Part shown: positions 37,929 through 46,405 of the stretch, one piece after another
Layout of the letters: each line of letters starts with the position of its first letter
How positions within the stretch are numbered: the first letter of the stretch is position 1
NCBI RefSeq assembly: GCF_000002235.5
Contig: NW_022145612.1
Coordinates: 17,746,360 to 17,810,359, forward strand
Direction of reading: 5' to 3'
Length of the DNA: 64,000 nt
Origin: Strongylocentrotus purpuratus
Lineage: Eukaryota; Echinodermata; Echinoidea; Camarodonta; Strongylocentrotidae
Position numbers and translations under genes: made by a program
The notes under the pieces: generated by a model
Databases searched by the model: none
Seen by the model: the letters and a program-made list of their open reading frames with translations, nothing else
What the model was told of the DNA's origin: nothing

Positions 37929-40900
37929 CTTCAATTTTCTATCATTCTTTGTCTCATTGTGTCTGTCTTTTCATATATCCCTAACGGTGCAGAGTACCTA
38001 TTTTCCATTTCTCTTTTTTTTTTTCCTCAATCATCTAGTCATGAAATGTACTTTTAGTTTTTTGATTTTCTTTTTTTTTAAATCATAAGATTGAGGGGAA
38101 GAATGATGTCTTATAGGAGGGTAGAAATCTGATGGCTGAAAGGCATTTAAATAAAGTGCTTATAGGAAGAGGAAAAATCTTTGATTCTTTGTTGCTAAAA
38201 AGAGATTTAATGTGACATCAAGTGTGACAGTTGGAATGTAAGTACTGTGTTTACCAGTGTCTATTTTTAATCTGTATTCAGCCAATCATCGGATCATTAA
38301 CTTTATTCAGTCATTCATGGACTAATCTATCCAAAAATGTGTTTAATCTTTTGAGCATGCTTTGGGAGACAAATCTCTTTGTGCACCAACTTTTTGTGAT
38401 GTGCAGGTGTTTCCATGGTTGTATGTTCTTGGTTTTATTGCACAATTTGACTTAAAAGTGAAAAGCTTCCTGTCGTAGAAATGTCTTCAATGCATGTGGG
38501 ACTTAAAATGATACTAAGCTGTTTACTTCTTCCAGTGTATTTACTCAGTTATTGTGAAGATATTGGAATAAATAACGAAATTATGTAAGACAGACAAGTA
38601 GTAGTATGGATTGGTATTCATGAGCTAGCCTTGTGTAAGGTTATAAGCTTTGTCACATGCTGCAGAGATTTGATGTAGGAAAACCCTTTCATGTTTTGTC
38701 TGTTTAGCGGGTTTCAGTATCCTGTGACCATTCATGGCCTTTCTCATGAGAATAAAGTTTAAATAAGATTAAGTAGTTAGAATTATTGACATGTAGACCA
38801 CGACATGAGGATAACTGTCTGGTTTCTTGACAAAATGTCAATAATTGTTTGAGGTTGGGTGTAAGACTCGATCAGATTGTTATGCATGTAGACTGGCAGC
38901 TCATGAAAGTGCGATGTTATGAGAATTAACATAGACCGAGCTGATGTGATAATTGATAATGACAATAATAATCATAATCATAATTATAACTCAACTGCTA
39001 TGTACCTTGGGATTACAAATTGCCGAATTATTATACATATACAGTGTACCCAGTTTTGACTAAGATTCCATTTGTGAGGGTCTCAAATATTCTAGGAATT
39101 TCATCCTACCTCTGAGGAACTGACTCACTACACCTGGATAGCGAGTGGAAATTGTAGATTAATGTCTTTCCACAGGATAATTTATCTAGTAAGTGGTCTT
39201 ACTTGTAGGTCATTTCAGATAAGGAAACGATTAGACTGTATAAATCAACCTAAAATCAGAAATACCACTAAGATCCATCAGCATTTTAGATTTCAGACTA
39301 TTATATAAGGAAATATTCAGACTTTATAAATCGACCTAAAATTAGAAAAACCACGAGGAGTCATTGAACTTTCAGTTACTGTTATATATACATGAAGCAA
39401 CTTTGATTTCACGGTGAGTACAATTGTGCAACGGGCATGGCAGGAGTCATGCATGAGAGGTAAAATTAATTAAAAAGAAGAATTGTTATTGTTGATTATT
39501 GCGGTTACTAGAGATGTTTGTTTCTTTGTAAAAACTTGAAACACTCTGTAAGCATAATGCCACAAGCATTCTATTTTGGGGTTTATTAGGTGACCTGCCG
39601 CGAACCATGGCGAAGCACCTATTGGTTTCATCCGAAAAAAGTACCAACTTTGAATCCTTTATAACTCAGAATGGCTACCTTACCCCCAATTTTTTTTCTC
39701 ATTTTCTGATAGGGTATGAATTGGAGATGCGATATCATGTATCACGTTTGCTGTTAGAATGCTTTGATGTTAACAAAATGGCACTTAAAGTGAAAAAAGG
39801 AATTTGATTTGATTAGGTAATATTAGCTGTTGTTGTTTTGAATATATCTTGTCTATCCCTATTCTGATGTCTCCAATATTTTATTATGTTGTAGCTAAGA
39901 CCTAATTCTATGTATAATGAATTGATTTTCTGATCAGAAGACTGCATCGTGGTCAAAATTATGATTTTAGGTGAAGACTGCATACTCTGACATTATGGTT
40001 TTTATTTGTATGTGCTATCTCCCATTGAGTTTGTGTTACATTTCCGTCATGGATAGTCTACACGTTTCAGACCTTCTTGTTGTACGTGTTATACGAATGG
40101 ATGATGGGATTATTTCTCGCTGACTCTGTGTTATTAGGTGATCATCTGCGTGGTGTAGCAAATCTCCTAATGAGTGTAGTCTTTCAACATTCTCTCTCTC
40201 TCTCTCTCTCCCTCTCCCTCCCTCTCTCTGTCTATCTCTCCATCTCTTTTCCTCTTCTCCTTTTACTTTTGCCGACATATAAACTTCTGACCACAACAAG
40301 TCCTCTGGTTATGATTAACGCTCCTTCTACTCCTTATCCTTTTCACCGACCCACCCAAGCCACCGTCAACACATGATACTTGGCTGGGTCGTAAATCTAC
40401 ACATCCAGTCCAGCCTTTTGGTCTCGTTGTTCATTTCGGTGAATGCCTCATGGTTTTTACTTTTCTCCATCGAAACTTCATCTCTCACACAATTCTCATC
40501 TCACCTTTTTCCTCACGATTCTCAACTGTCAACGTCGCTCTACTTGCTGCTCTGTACGAGCCGACATATTCGCCAACTCCTGTCATTCATTACCACTGTT
40601 TCTATATCCTTGATTACTAAATGAGCTTGTACATAGGCCTGCTATGAGTGGAGGGTGGAATTTCTTTTATAAAGACCAAATCTCCCATTGAGTTTCTACA
40701 TGTGTTATGTCTTGATCAAAGCAGCAGATCACCTAATTTGTCGCTGTGACAAATTCAATGTCTAGTTTGCAATTGTTTCTGTCATTTCTTTGTTTTGCTG
40801 TAATTGGGAGGGAGTGTTGACAAATATATCCTCTCGGAATCAAACAATAGTTTAACTGAATGTTCAAGGCTACAAATAATTGATATCTCAAATCTTTCAA

Positions 40901-41675
40901 ATGAGTAGGGTAGAGAATGTATGATAGCTGTATGAGGAGCAAGGAAAAATAAGTAAATCAAGATAATATTCTCAATCATGTACATATCAGGAGGTACCAT
41001 AATATGCAAATACATACTAGCTGTCCTTTCTGGGAAATGTGATTCCGGCAATTATTTGTTTTTTTATATGAACATCTGTTCATGATGAACAATTACAATT
41101 CCATTCTATGTCAGTTTCTATCAAAAAACATGTCCATTACAAGAAGTCAGATTAGCTTAAAGATAAAGTTAAGTTCTGGTCATGCGAAAGATTGTGAAAG
41201 AACATTGTGAAAGAAATGGTGTGGAATCGATCAGAAAGGGTGATCATCTAGCATCTAAGTATTTGTGTGTATTGCAAGGTTCTGGAATCATCAAAATGAT
41301 AAGAAATTTAGCCAATTCTTGGTAAAGTTACAAGCACTGTACACAGAAAGATGTATATGGGACTACACGTACACAAACACGTGGCGTAAAAACCTGTCCA
41401 GATTTTTTACGATGTTACATGCCATATTTAGAATATGAAGGCATTTGAAGAGCCATGCTTTTCAGGGAACATGTTTTATCTGATGTTTTTCCACATTTGC
41501 ATAATAACAATTATGATAACGCTCACAAATTATTTTTCACCTCTTCCCATAACTCAACCTTCTCTTTTAACAAGTTTTGATTCAACATATATTTTTTTTT
41601 AAACATTTTTTATTTTCTTCTTTCAATTCCCAGGAAACAAGGAGAAAAGAAAAGGAACTGCTGATGAGTGTATGA
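17154..41675 (+). CDS. CCNH: Cyclin H
   Basis: Ten coding exons with consistent phases give 328 aa (human 323): 17154-17270, 17836-17958, 20174-20247, 21005-21209, 21931-22038, 23701-23756, 24832-24905, 25650-25761, 26642-26717 and 41634-41675. Cyclin H is the regulatory partner of CDK7 and, with MAT1, forms the CDK-activating kinase, which also acts in TFIIH to phosphorylate the Pol II CTD. The N-terminus [13 protein letters not shown] matches human MYHNSSQKRHWTF. Cyclin box 1 (about 55-155) holds [14 protein letters not shown] and [35 protein letters not shown] marks the linker. Box 2 (about 175-275) includes [14 protein letters not shown] charged C-terminal helix follows. All introns have GT..AG ends. 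No damage was seen. Confidence 0.95.
17836..17958 (+). CDS. CCNH: Cyclin H exon, residues 40-80
   Basis: Encodes [20 protein letters not shown] through [14 protein letters not shown], the entry to cyclin box 1. Donor GTG|GTAAGC; a dispersed repeat begins within about 10 bases of it. Confidence 0.93.
17968..18725 (+). repeat. Dispersed repeat with 150-bp tandem units, copy 1
   Basis: About five units of 150 bp start at 18002, 18152, 18302, 18452 and about 18590. Each carries ATCGCGTTATCTGAAGA, TTGATGGATTCCTGCC, GAGCCGATGAACTG and GGTCAAAGGTCA. The array starts with GTACGTCCGTACGTCCCGTT and ends in the hairpin CGACTGCGCGCAGTCG. Compared with the copy at 42459, the 5' hairpin is missing. Confidence 0.85.
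19791..19860 (-). repeat. SINE 3'-tail fragment
   Basis: The minus strand reads AAAGCGCTTAGACACATTGT and then GGCGCTATATTAAAA, the common SINE tail of this window. Confidence 0.6.
20174..20247 (+). CDS. CCNH: Cyclin H exon, residues 81-105
   Basis: Encodes [20 protein letters not shown] and PKYI, the core helix of cyclin box 1. It ends with two bases of the Met-105 codon at AT|GTAAGT. Confidence 0.95.
20820..20949. mobile_element. Short palindromic MITE, GCCCGTCTTAC family, copy 2
   Basis: The ends GGGCCCCGTCTTACAGAGAG and CTATGTTAGACGGGGCCC are inverted repeats. The interior matches the copy at 3057 (TTGATATCAGTCGCAACTAT). Confidence 0.8.
21005..21209 (+). CDS. CCNH: Cyclin H exon, residues 105-173
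   Basis: Encodes [40 protein letters not shown] and [13 protein letters not shown], the end of box 1 and the linker. Acceptor TTCTAG, donor AAG|GTATCT. Confidence 0.95.
21931..22038 (+). CDS. CCNH: Cyclin H exon, residues 174-209
   Basis: Encodes [19 protein letters not shown] through CLLCSPSQ in cyclin box 2. Acceptor TCTCACAG, donor CAG|GTAATA. Confidence 0.95.
22149..22688. mobile_element. TTAA MITE, GGTACTATGTCC family, copy 1
   Basis: TTAAAGGTACTATGTCCCTT starts the element, and the complement of the right end reads TTAAAGGTACTATGTCCAAT. Both ends are flanked by TTAA. It is 540 bp with no coding capacity. A second copy lies at 44955. Confidence 0.88.
22796..22815. mobile_element. Solitary end of the GGGGGTGTAGCAT MITE family
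   Basis: ATGCTACACCCCCTTTAA matches the right terminus of the complete element at 27796-28062. No partner end was found nearby. Confidence 0.55.
23701..23756 (+). CDS. CCNH: Cyclin H exon, residues 210-228
   Basis: Encodes [18 protein letters not shown], matching human IALTAILSSASRAGI. Acceptor CCTTTTGTAG, donor AA|GTGAGT. Confidence 0.93.
24003..24123 (-). promoter_or_regulatory. Orphan array of histone-type 3' stem-loops and CAAGAAAGA box
   Basis: On the minus strand, AGTCCTTTTCAGGACT occurs twice (24045-24060 and 24003-24018), preceded by AGTCTTTTTCAAGACT (24069-24084) and AGTTCTTCTGAGAACT (24108-24123). The form is a 6-bp stem, a TTTC loop and AC-rich flanks (CCAAC...ACAAACC). This resembles the histone mRNA stem-loop (GGYYCTTTTCAGRGCC), with the first pair changed from G-C to A-T. 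Nine bases after the stem at 24045 comes CAAGAAAGA (24027-24035), identical to the sea-urchin histone downstream element that pairs with U7 snRNA. A second AAGAAAGA lies at 24093-24100. No histone reading frame was recognised upstream on this strand. Confidence 0.6.
24721..24740. repeat. Poly-C run in cyclin H intron
   Basis: About 16 consecutive C just before the exon at 24832. Confidence 0.9.
24832..24905 (+). CDS. CCNH: Cyclin H exon, residues 228-253
   Basis: Encodes [20 protein letters not shown] and NTIK. Acceptor TTTGCAG, donor C|GTGAGC, with phases consistent on both sides. Confidence 0.92.
25650..25761 (+). CDS. CCNH: Cyclin H exon, residues 253-290
   Basis: Encodes [20 protein letters not shown] and [16 protein letters not shown], matching the human KQKLERCHSAEL segment. 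Donor GT|GTAAGT. Confidence 0.93.
26642..26717 (+). CDS. CCNH: Cyclin H exon, residues 290-315
   Basis: Encodes [19 protein letters not shown] and HQLDAE, a charged helix-forming tail. Acceptor TTAATTAG, donor GAG|GTGAGA, phase 0. Confidence 0.9.
26745..26770. repeat. Poly-C followed by CT run
   Basis: A homopolymer C run of about 18 leads into TCTCTCTC just inside the last cyclin H intron. Confidence 0.9.
26915..27080. repeat. (GA)n microsatellite with interruptions
   Basis: About 165 bp of GAGAGA, GGGAGA and GACAGA units. Open frames on both strands here are artefacts. Confidence 0.95.
27796..28062. mobile_element. TTAA MITE, GTGTAGCAT family, 267 bp
   Basis: TTAAAGGTGGTGTAGCAT at the left and the complement TTAAAGGGGGTGTAGCAT at the right, both within TTAA. 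The interior is CpG-rich (ACGACGCGACTGC) and non-coding. Confidence 0.85.
29188..29360. repeat. Direct duplication of about 90 bp
   Basis: Two adjacent copies of ATGCAAAATGTTATTTGTTC, then TATAGAGCATT.AAAAA and TAGATTA.ATGTAAC.GTAATG. Confidence 0.75.
30362..30918. mobile_element. CAGGCGCGGATCCAGG MITE, left unit
   Basis: Termini CAGGCGCGGATCCAGG and CCTGGATCCGCACCTG. Inside are poly-G and poly-C runs, a purine-rich GGAAAGAAGG stretch and about two units of the ACAACAAATCGTCTTC repeat also found in the right unit. Frames across it are low complexity. Confidence 0.8.
30922..31400. repeat. Duplicated 120-bp segment
   Basis: GTATATACAACGGCAACAGT (30920 on) recurs in modified form at 31274 on (GTATATACAAAGGGCAACAG). 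Both copies continue with TGGTCTGGAAAA and CCCATTGTTGT.TATT. Confidence 0.7.
32526..32830. repeat. CACTGGCGTACTGATGGGG end and CGGGGGC modules
   Basis: A G-run element end (CACTGGCGTACTGATGGGGG) is followed by two units of GAGCTCCCGGGGGCCCTACC / GAGCTTTCGGGGGCTCTGCC type with CAAGGGCC.TAAGGCGGG between them. They are related to the modules at 14322 and 34010. No second element end was found. Confidence 0.5.
33163..33240. repeat. (TG)n microsatellite
   Basis: TGTGTGTG with CG and GG interruptions. Confidence 0.95.
33410..33815. repeat. Copies of the left-unit interior with homopolymer runs
   Basis: GGCCTTGCCTCCCAGGCTGT followed by poly-C and GGAAGGAAAGGGAAAG matches 30550-30640. Two further variants with poly-C blocks follow to 33815. 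Confidence 0.7.
34010..34260 (+). repeat. CCTGAGCTTCCGGGG modules, three units
   Basis: Each unit carries ATCTGAC.G.AAT.AA.GCCTAAAA, CCCCTGAGCTTC and, in the middle unit, GTGTCCTGCCAGTGTCACAA, as at 14322 and 15221. Confidence 0.75.
34272..35177. mobile_element. CAGGCGCG...CGCGCCTG MITE, right unit with six internal repeats
   Basis: Termini CAGGCGCGTAGCCAGG and CCTGGATCCGCGCCTG. The interior has about six tandem units of about 107-125 bp (34409-35060), each with GAACGGTACAACGAATCGTC, TTTAATGAAACGTCAAAGCT and TCCGCG.TTCGCGGAGGGGG. Two such units occur in the left unit. Confidence 0.8.
36035..36057. repeat. (GA)n microsatellite
   Basis: Eleven GA units. Confidence 0.9.
36178..36260 (-). repeat. 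SINE 3'-tail fragment
   Basis: The minus strand reads AGAGCGCTTAGGGACATGTT, then GCGCTATACAAGAACGG and (ATT)n. Confidence 0.65.
36655..36697 (+). repeat. SINE-like tail with (ATT)n
   Basis: GGAGCTGTATAAATTGCGAC followed by TTATTATTATTATTAATAA. Confidence 0.45.
36792..38000 (+). repeat. Tandem repeat, three units of about 390 bp
   Basis: Units begin at 36792, 37182 and 37573 (GCTTGTTTATTGACTTTATG) and include TTGGCTCACAAACA, ATGCATTTTATATCTCATCA and a CT microsatellite that grows from about 20 bp in the first unit to about 65 bp (37859-37923) in the third. All open frames are repeat artefacts. Confidence 0.95.
39215..39375. repeat. Direct duplication of about 90 bp
   Basis: AAGGAAACGATTAGACTGTA and AAGGAAATATTCAGACTTTA, each followed by TAAATC.ACCTAAAAT.AGAAA. 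Confidence 0.7.
40193..40235. repeat. (CT)n microsatellite
   Basis: CTCTCTCT interrupted by CCCTCC. Confidence 0.9.
41160..41368 (-). mobile_element. Partial copy of the GGTATAGACCAGTT MITE
   Basis: It is an inverted partial copy of the right part of the element at 44539-44901, sharing CTTGGTAAAGTTACAAGCAC and TGTACACAGAAAGATGTATA. Confidence 0.75.
41634..41675 (+). CDS. CCNH: Cyclin H terminal coding exon, residues 316-328
   Basis: After the acceptor CAATTCCCAG it encodes [13 protein letters not shown] and TGA. Phase 0 fits the exon ending at 26717, and the charged sequence continues the C-terminal helix. It is accepted on phase, splice site and sequence character; the 14.9-kb gap leaves some room for a different terminal exon. 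Confidence 0.75.
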   Translation, partial: ETRRKEKELLMSV

Positions 41676-43440
41676 CCTATCGTCCCTCCCTTCCTTCCTC
41701 CCTCTCAGCTCTGACTTCAAAACTGGAGAAAGAAGCACAATGTGAAGATCAAGAAGAAATAATGGTTTGTTGTAGAACCGTGATCCAATAGCTGGTTGCT
41801 TTAATATCTCGACAAGTACTTTGTTCCTGCTTCCTATGTTTATTTGGATCAGGAATGTCCATGTAGGATGGTAAAGGACCAATAAGAGATATGGAACAAA
41901 GTGGAAGACAATCTTTGAACCCAGTACACTCTGTCTAAAGGAAAAGTCTGTGGATTGAGTGGCAGCTGTGACACTTACATACTATTTTATTCTACGATAC
42001 CATTATCCAGCACTAAATTGGTATTTTTGAGGGTTGCCAAGACTAAGAGTCATTGTGACTTCCTTTTTCCACATGCCTGCATGTGAATACTGTGAGTGGT
42101 GGCAGGAATACTCCCAGGGAGTGGAGATGGTGCACACTGTGTGCTGGCTTGAAATCCAATCACCAAGGAAAACAATAACAGGGTAAAGCACATTGGAGGT
42201 TACCACGTGATGCACACTGAAGATGTAAATAATACTAATTAGGGCAGAATCCATATATGACAGTGAGAATAACACGGACGTCACCACACGTTTGATCGTC
42301 TTAGTTTAGCATCATCTCCAAGGTACTTCATGGTTCTTCAAGATCTTCAGAGGAAGTTCTGTTATTATTCTCATCATCCTTCCCTTTTGAAGGACTTTGA
42401 ATTCTGAGCAGACCGGCTTATAATATTTATAAGATTGACATATTTGCTTATTTTTATGCCTCCGTTACGAAGTAGCCGGAGGCATTATGTTTTCGGGTTG
42501 TCCGTCCGTCCGTACGTCCCGTTCTCGTTATCGCGTTATCTGAAGAACTGGTTGATGGATTCCTGCCAAACTTTGGTCATGTATGCATCTTGTAGAGCCG
42601 ATGAACTGAATAGATTTTGGGGTTACGAGGTCAAAGGTCAAAGGTCAAAGGTCACAGGGCTCATTATGTATGCAAAACGAGCTCGTGATCGCGTTATCTG
42701 AAGAACTGGTTGATGGATTCCTGCCAAACTTTGGTCATGTATGTATCTTGTAGAGCCGATGAACTCATTAGATTTTGGGGTCACGAGGTCAAAGGTCAAA
42801 GGTTACAGGGCTCATTATGTATGCAAAACGAGCTCGTGATTGCGTTATCTGAAGAACCGATTGATGGATTGCTGCCAAACTTAGGTCATGTATGTTACTT
42901 GCAGAGCCGATGAACTGATTAGATGTAGGGGTCACAAGGTCAAAGGTCAAAGGCCACAGGGCACATTATGTATGCATAAACAGCTCGTGATCGCATTATC
43001 TCAAGAACTGATTGATGGATTCCTGCCAACTTAGGTCATGTATGTTTCTTGCAGAGCCAATGAACTGAGTAGATTCTTGGTTCATAAGGTCAAAGGTCAT
43101 GGGCTCATTATGTATGCAAACATAGCTTGTAATCACAATATTCTGAGAACCTGTTAATGGATTACAATTGAACTTGAATTCGAAAAATTTCTTCTGTTTT
43201 GGTTTGTAAAATTGCTCTATGACGGAGGCATCATTTTCGACTGCGCGCAGTCGAAGTTCCATCTAGTTTTGTATTAAAATAATTATTTGGGGAGGTAGAA
43301 TTTCTACTTCTCACAACCACAGAGGATAATGTGCTAACATACAAACGGCTTTGTCACTATCAGATCCTTAAGCTCTACTACCTTTTAACGCTTTGATATA
43401 CATGCCTGTCTTATGAATAAAGTCTTGCCTCATTTATTAA
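41676..43440 (+). other. CCNH: Probable cyclin H 3' UTR
   Basis: Non-coding after the stop. AATAAA near 43417 (TGAATAAAGTCTTGCC) is a plausible poly(A) signal. A copy of the 150-bp-unit dispersed repeat occupies 42459-43266. Confidence 0.4.
42459..43266 (+). repeat. Dispersed repeat with 150-bp tandem units, copy 2
   Basis: It starts with the hairpin ATGCCTCCG...CGGAGGCAT, then GTCCGTCCGTCCGTACGTCC. Five units start near 42528, 42688, 42840, 42989 and 43132. It ends GACGGAGGCATC and CGACTGCGCGCAGTCGAAGT. Same orientation as the copy at 17968. Confidence 0.88.
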
Positions 43441-43596
43441 AGCGTAGATAGCATGGCTTCTAAATTCTAATACATTTGTTTAATTTTTGTCTCTTCTTTT
43501 ATGAAAGGGGATTACATATTTCACCCACAATCTATTTTGTTTTGATTCCTTGAAACTGTTCTCACTGAAATGTTATGGAAGACAGTAGAGAGAGGA

Positions 43597-43637
43597 AAAG
43601 AAAGAGAGAGAGAGAGAGGGAGAGAGAAGGAGAGAGG

Positions 43638-43682
<45 letters not shown>
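43597..43682. repeat. (GA)n microsatellite
   Basis: GAGAGA with GGGAGA interruptions, about 85 bp. Confidence 0.95.
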
Positions 43683-43685
<3 letters not shown>

Positions 43686-44538
43686 TTTCTACATCATCAG
43701 AACTTTGGACTTTGCCTTGATAAAAGAACTTGGGTTGGGGCTGACATAATGGAAAGTGAAGTACATGTATCAATCTGAGTTCTCACCCATTTAACATCCA
43801 CATCAGTGTTGTGAAATATTTGCAGGATATGCACATCCTCTCTGTTATGTTTTCAGCTTCCTGATGGAGGTAAATGCTGGAAGCAATTCAAACGCAAACA
43901 ATAAACAAATAAATTTCATGAACATGTTGTCTAATACTATAGACCTGTTAACGTTAGGACATGCCACCAAAGACCTCAAATTACCAGAGATTTGTTAAAA
44001 GTATGGTGAGGTTCAACGCTTTACATTTTAGAATAACCACCCCCCCCCCCCCCCCAAACAAAAGGTGTGGATGGTTGCACACCATGCATATCTTTTGTGT
44101 CCCTTTCAAACAGCCCTGAACATCACAGAATGCACCGTTGAGAGCATATAATGTAGACAAAAAATAAATGCATAACTTTCACGAGTTCATACTGAGTTTT
44201 TGTCTCAGATGGATTTCACAAGTTTGTAGAAATGTCCTGTGCTCCACCCATGCCCAGGGTGTAACTATGGACTGGTTTATGGCTTTGGAGGGAAGGTTAT
44301 GCGTGGTCCTCTGCAAGCATGGACTCTACTTTGGAACAAAATACCATCTACTGAGGGTCAGAAGAGTATTTACTCTTTGTAAAAACAAAACATGAGTTAA
44401 TGCCCTTTTGGCTCTTAGCAGATGATGCAGTGTCTTGACTCGAGGTTTAACAAACTTTACAATGGCCTCGTCACACACAGTGTACAGAACAAGACCTATG
44501 TCACTCATTTAACAGGCTTGCCAGTAGATAACCTGTAC

Positions 44539-44901
44539 TTCAAAGGTATAGACCAGTTTTGGAAACGCCCACCCTCTCAAAAATGAAATGGAAGCTCTTA
44601 TTACCAATCATGTAAAAGAATATGTTTTCAGTGACTAATAACCACCTACTAATTGATATATTTGGTAAATTATCTATTTGGACTGGATAGATATCGCGTA
44701 GTCCCATATACATCTTTCTGTGTACAGTGCTTGTAACTTTACCAAGACTGGGCCAAATTTCTTATCATTTTGATCTTGATGATTCCAGAACCTTGAGGTA
44801 CACACCAATACTTAATGCTAGATGATCAACCTTTTCTGATCGATTCCACAACGTTTCTTTCACGATGCAGTTGCATGACCAGAACTGGTCTATACCTTTA
44901 A
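44539..44901. mobile_element. TTAA-type MITE, GGTATAGACCAGTT family
   Basis: AAAGGTATAGACCAGTTTTG at the left mirrors CAGAACTGGTCTATACCTTT at the right. The right end is in TTAA and the left has TTCA. A partial inverted copy lies at 41160-41368. Confidence 0.8.
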
Positions 44902-44954
44902 CTGAAAAAAATTTGTCTCTGCCAAATTCTCTATCAATTTTGCCTTGGAATTCG

Positions 44955-45457
44955 TTAAAGGTACTATGTCACTTTTGCAGCCAACATCAAATTTTGTAGA
45001 ATTTTGCAGGAATTATGAATATGTCACATAATGTCCTATCTGTGAAATTTAAACTTTAGCAGTGTCATTCAAATGATGCAAGGAAACCGTTTACTTTCTA
45101 GACTTGACTGTCAGTCAGATACTATCGACTGACTGGCTTCATTTTTCTTTGGTAATAACATACATAAAATGAGCTGTAAGGAGTACATAAACATTTGTCT
45201 ACATCAATAACCCACTTCTTATAATGGCCAAAATTAAACTGATTGAATCTTTACCCAGCACAAAATGTACACCATTCGGTACAAGTGTCTGAAAATCAGA
45301 ATTGCAATCCCTAAAGTCGATTTGACAACTATCTTTATTTTCCCACAAAAAGACATTTTCGAGCCCTTTTATTTAGAGGGAAGTTATACATTAGTATTAT
45401 CTTTTAAATTCCGGTGGAATTTAAACTTTTCATTTTTTGGCCTGCAAATGGGACATA
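44955..45457. mobile_element. TTAA MITE, GGTACTATGTCC family, copy 2
   Basis: Starts TTAAAGGTACTATGTCACTT and follows the copy at 22149 closely. It ends GCCTGCAAATGGGACATA, without the last bases of the terminal repeat. Confidence 0.85.
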
Positions 45458-45663
45458 TAAGGGACAACTTTTCAAACTTGTCAGGGAAAGTCCCATGTGA
45501 AGTCATATATTTCTTCCTCACCACAAATCCAAACCTGTGATTTCTCCTAATTCAGAGCTAGGGACAATAAGGACTATATTTCTTTTTTCAAATGACAACA
45601 ACAGCTGTCTGTCTCATCCTGTAAAAGCAACCACCAGTGCACATATATAGTCATTTTTCAGGT

Positions 45664-46405
45664 TTAAAGGAAACCAAAACCTTCATACTAAGTTACTTTT
45701 ATTGTAAAGTTTAAGATATTTGAAAAGTATCAGTGAAAATTTGAACAAAATCGGGCAAGGAATAAGGAAGTAAGAGAGTGTGTGTGTGTGTGTATTGGGT
45801 TTTTACAGACGTGTATCAATCAGATATGATTATTTACGTCTGGGACCGACCTTTAAACGTCACCATCCGAAAGACGTGACTCAGTTTCGAACCTGCGTCC
45901 TCGGCTGAATCAGTTTGTAACTTCCACTTTTTAGCTGGATTACAGGCGCACGCCACAACGCCTAGTAAGAGCTTTTTAAAATGACTAGTCACTAGAGGGC
46001 GGTATTCAATTTGATGACATCATCTGTGGACAACTCTCCATGCCTTTTGTACATCAAATTTCATGTTTTTCCTTCTTTCTTGTGATTGAGATAATGTACT
46101 CCCCTGAAAGCAAGATATAGAATGCAAAATGATATTCTACTTCACATGTTATGAAGTCGGATCAAGAACACAAATAAATACGAAGAAAACAAAGAAATTG
46201 TGAAATTTGATGTACAAAAGGCATGGAGAGTTGTTCACAGATGATGTCATCAAATTGAATACCGCCCTCTAGTGACTGGTCATTTCAAAATGCTCTAACT
46301 TTCTTATTCCTTGCCCGATTTTGTTCAAATTTTCACTGATTTTATTCAAATCTTTTAAACTTTACAATAAAAGTGACTTAGTATGAAGGTTTTGGTTTCC
46401 TTTAA
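45664..46405. mobile_element. Palindromic TTAA MITE (GGAAACCAAAACC) with SINE in left arm
   Basis: TTAAAGGAAACCAAAACCTT at the left and its complement at the right, each in TTAA. The arms pair through most of the element (TGAATACCGCCCTCTAGTGA on the right). The left arm is interrupted by a SINE at 45777-45963 with target duplication AGTAAGAG. Without it the element is about 545 bp. Confidence 0.88.
45777..45963 (-). mobile_element. SINE with 7SL-like head and (CA)n tail
   Basis: Minus strand: it starts AGGCGTTGTGGCGTGCGCCT and continues GTAATCCAGCTA, close to the 5' Alu domain of 7SL RNA (GGTGGCGCGTGCCTGTAGTCCCAGCTA). A GGTTCGAAACT box-B-like motif follows. The body is TTTCGGATGGTGACGTTTAA, and it ends in (CA)n. 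The target duplication AGTAAGAG is exact on both sides (45769-45776, 45964-45971). Non-coding; a Pol III origin is inferred. Confidence 0.65.
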
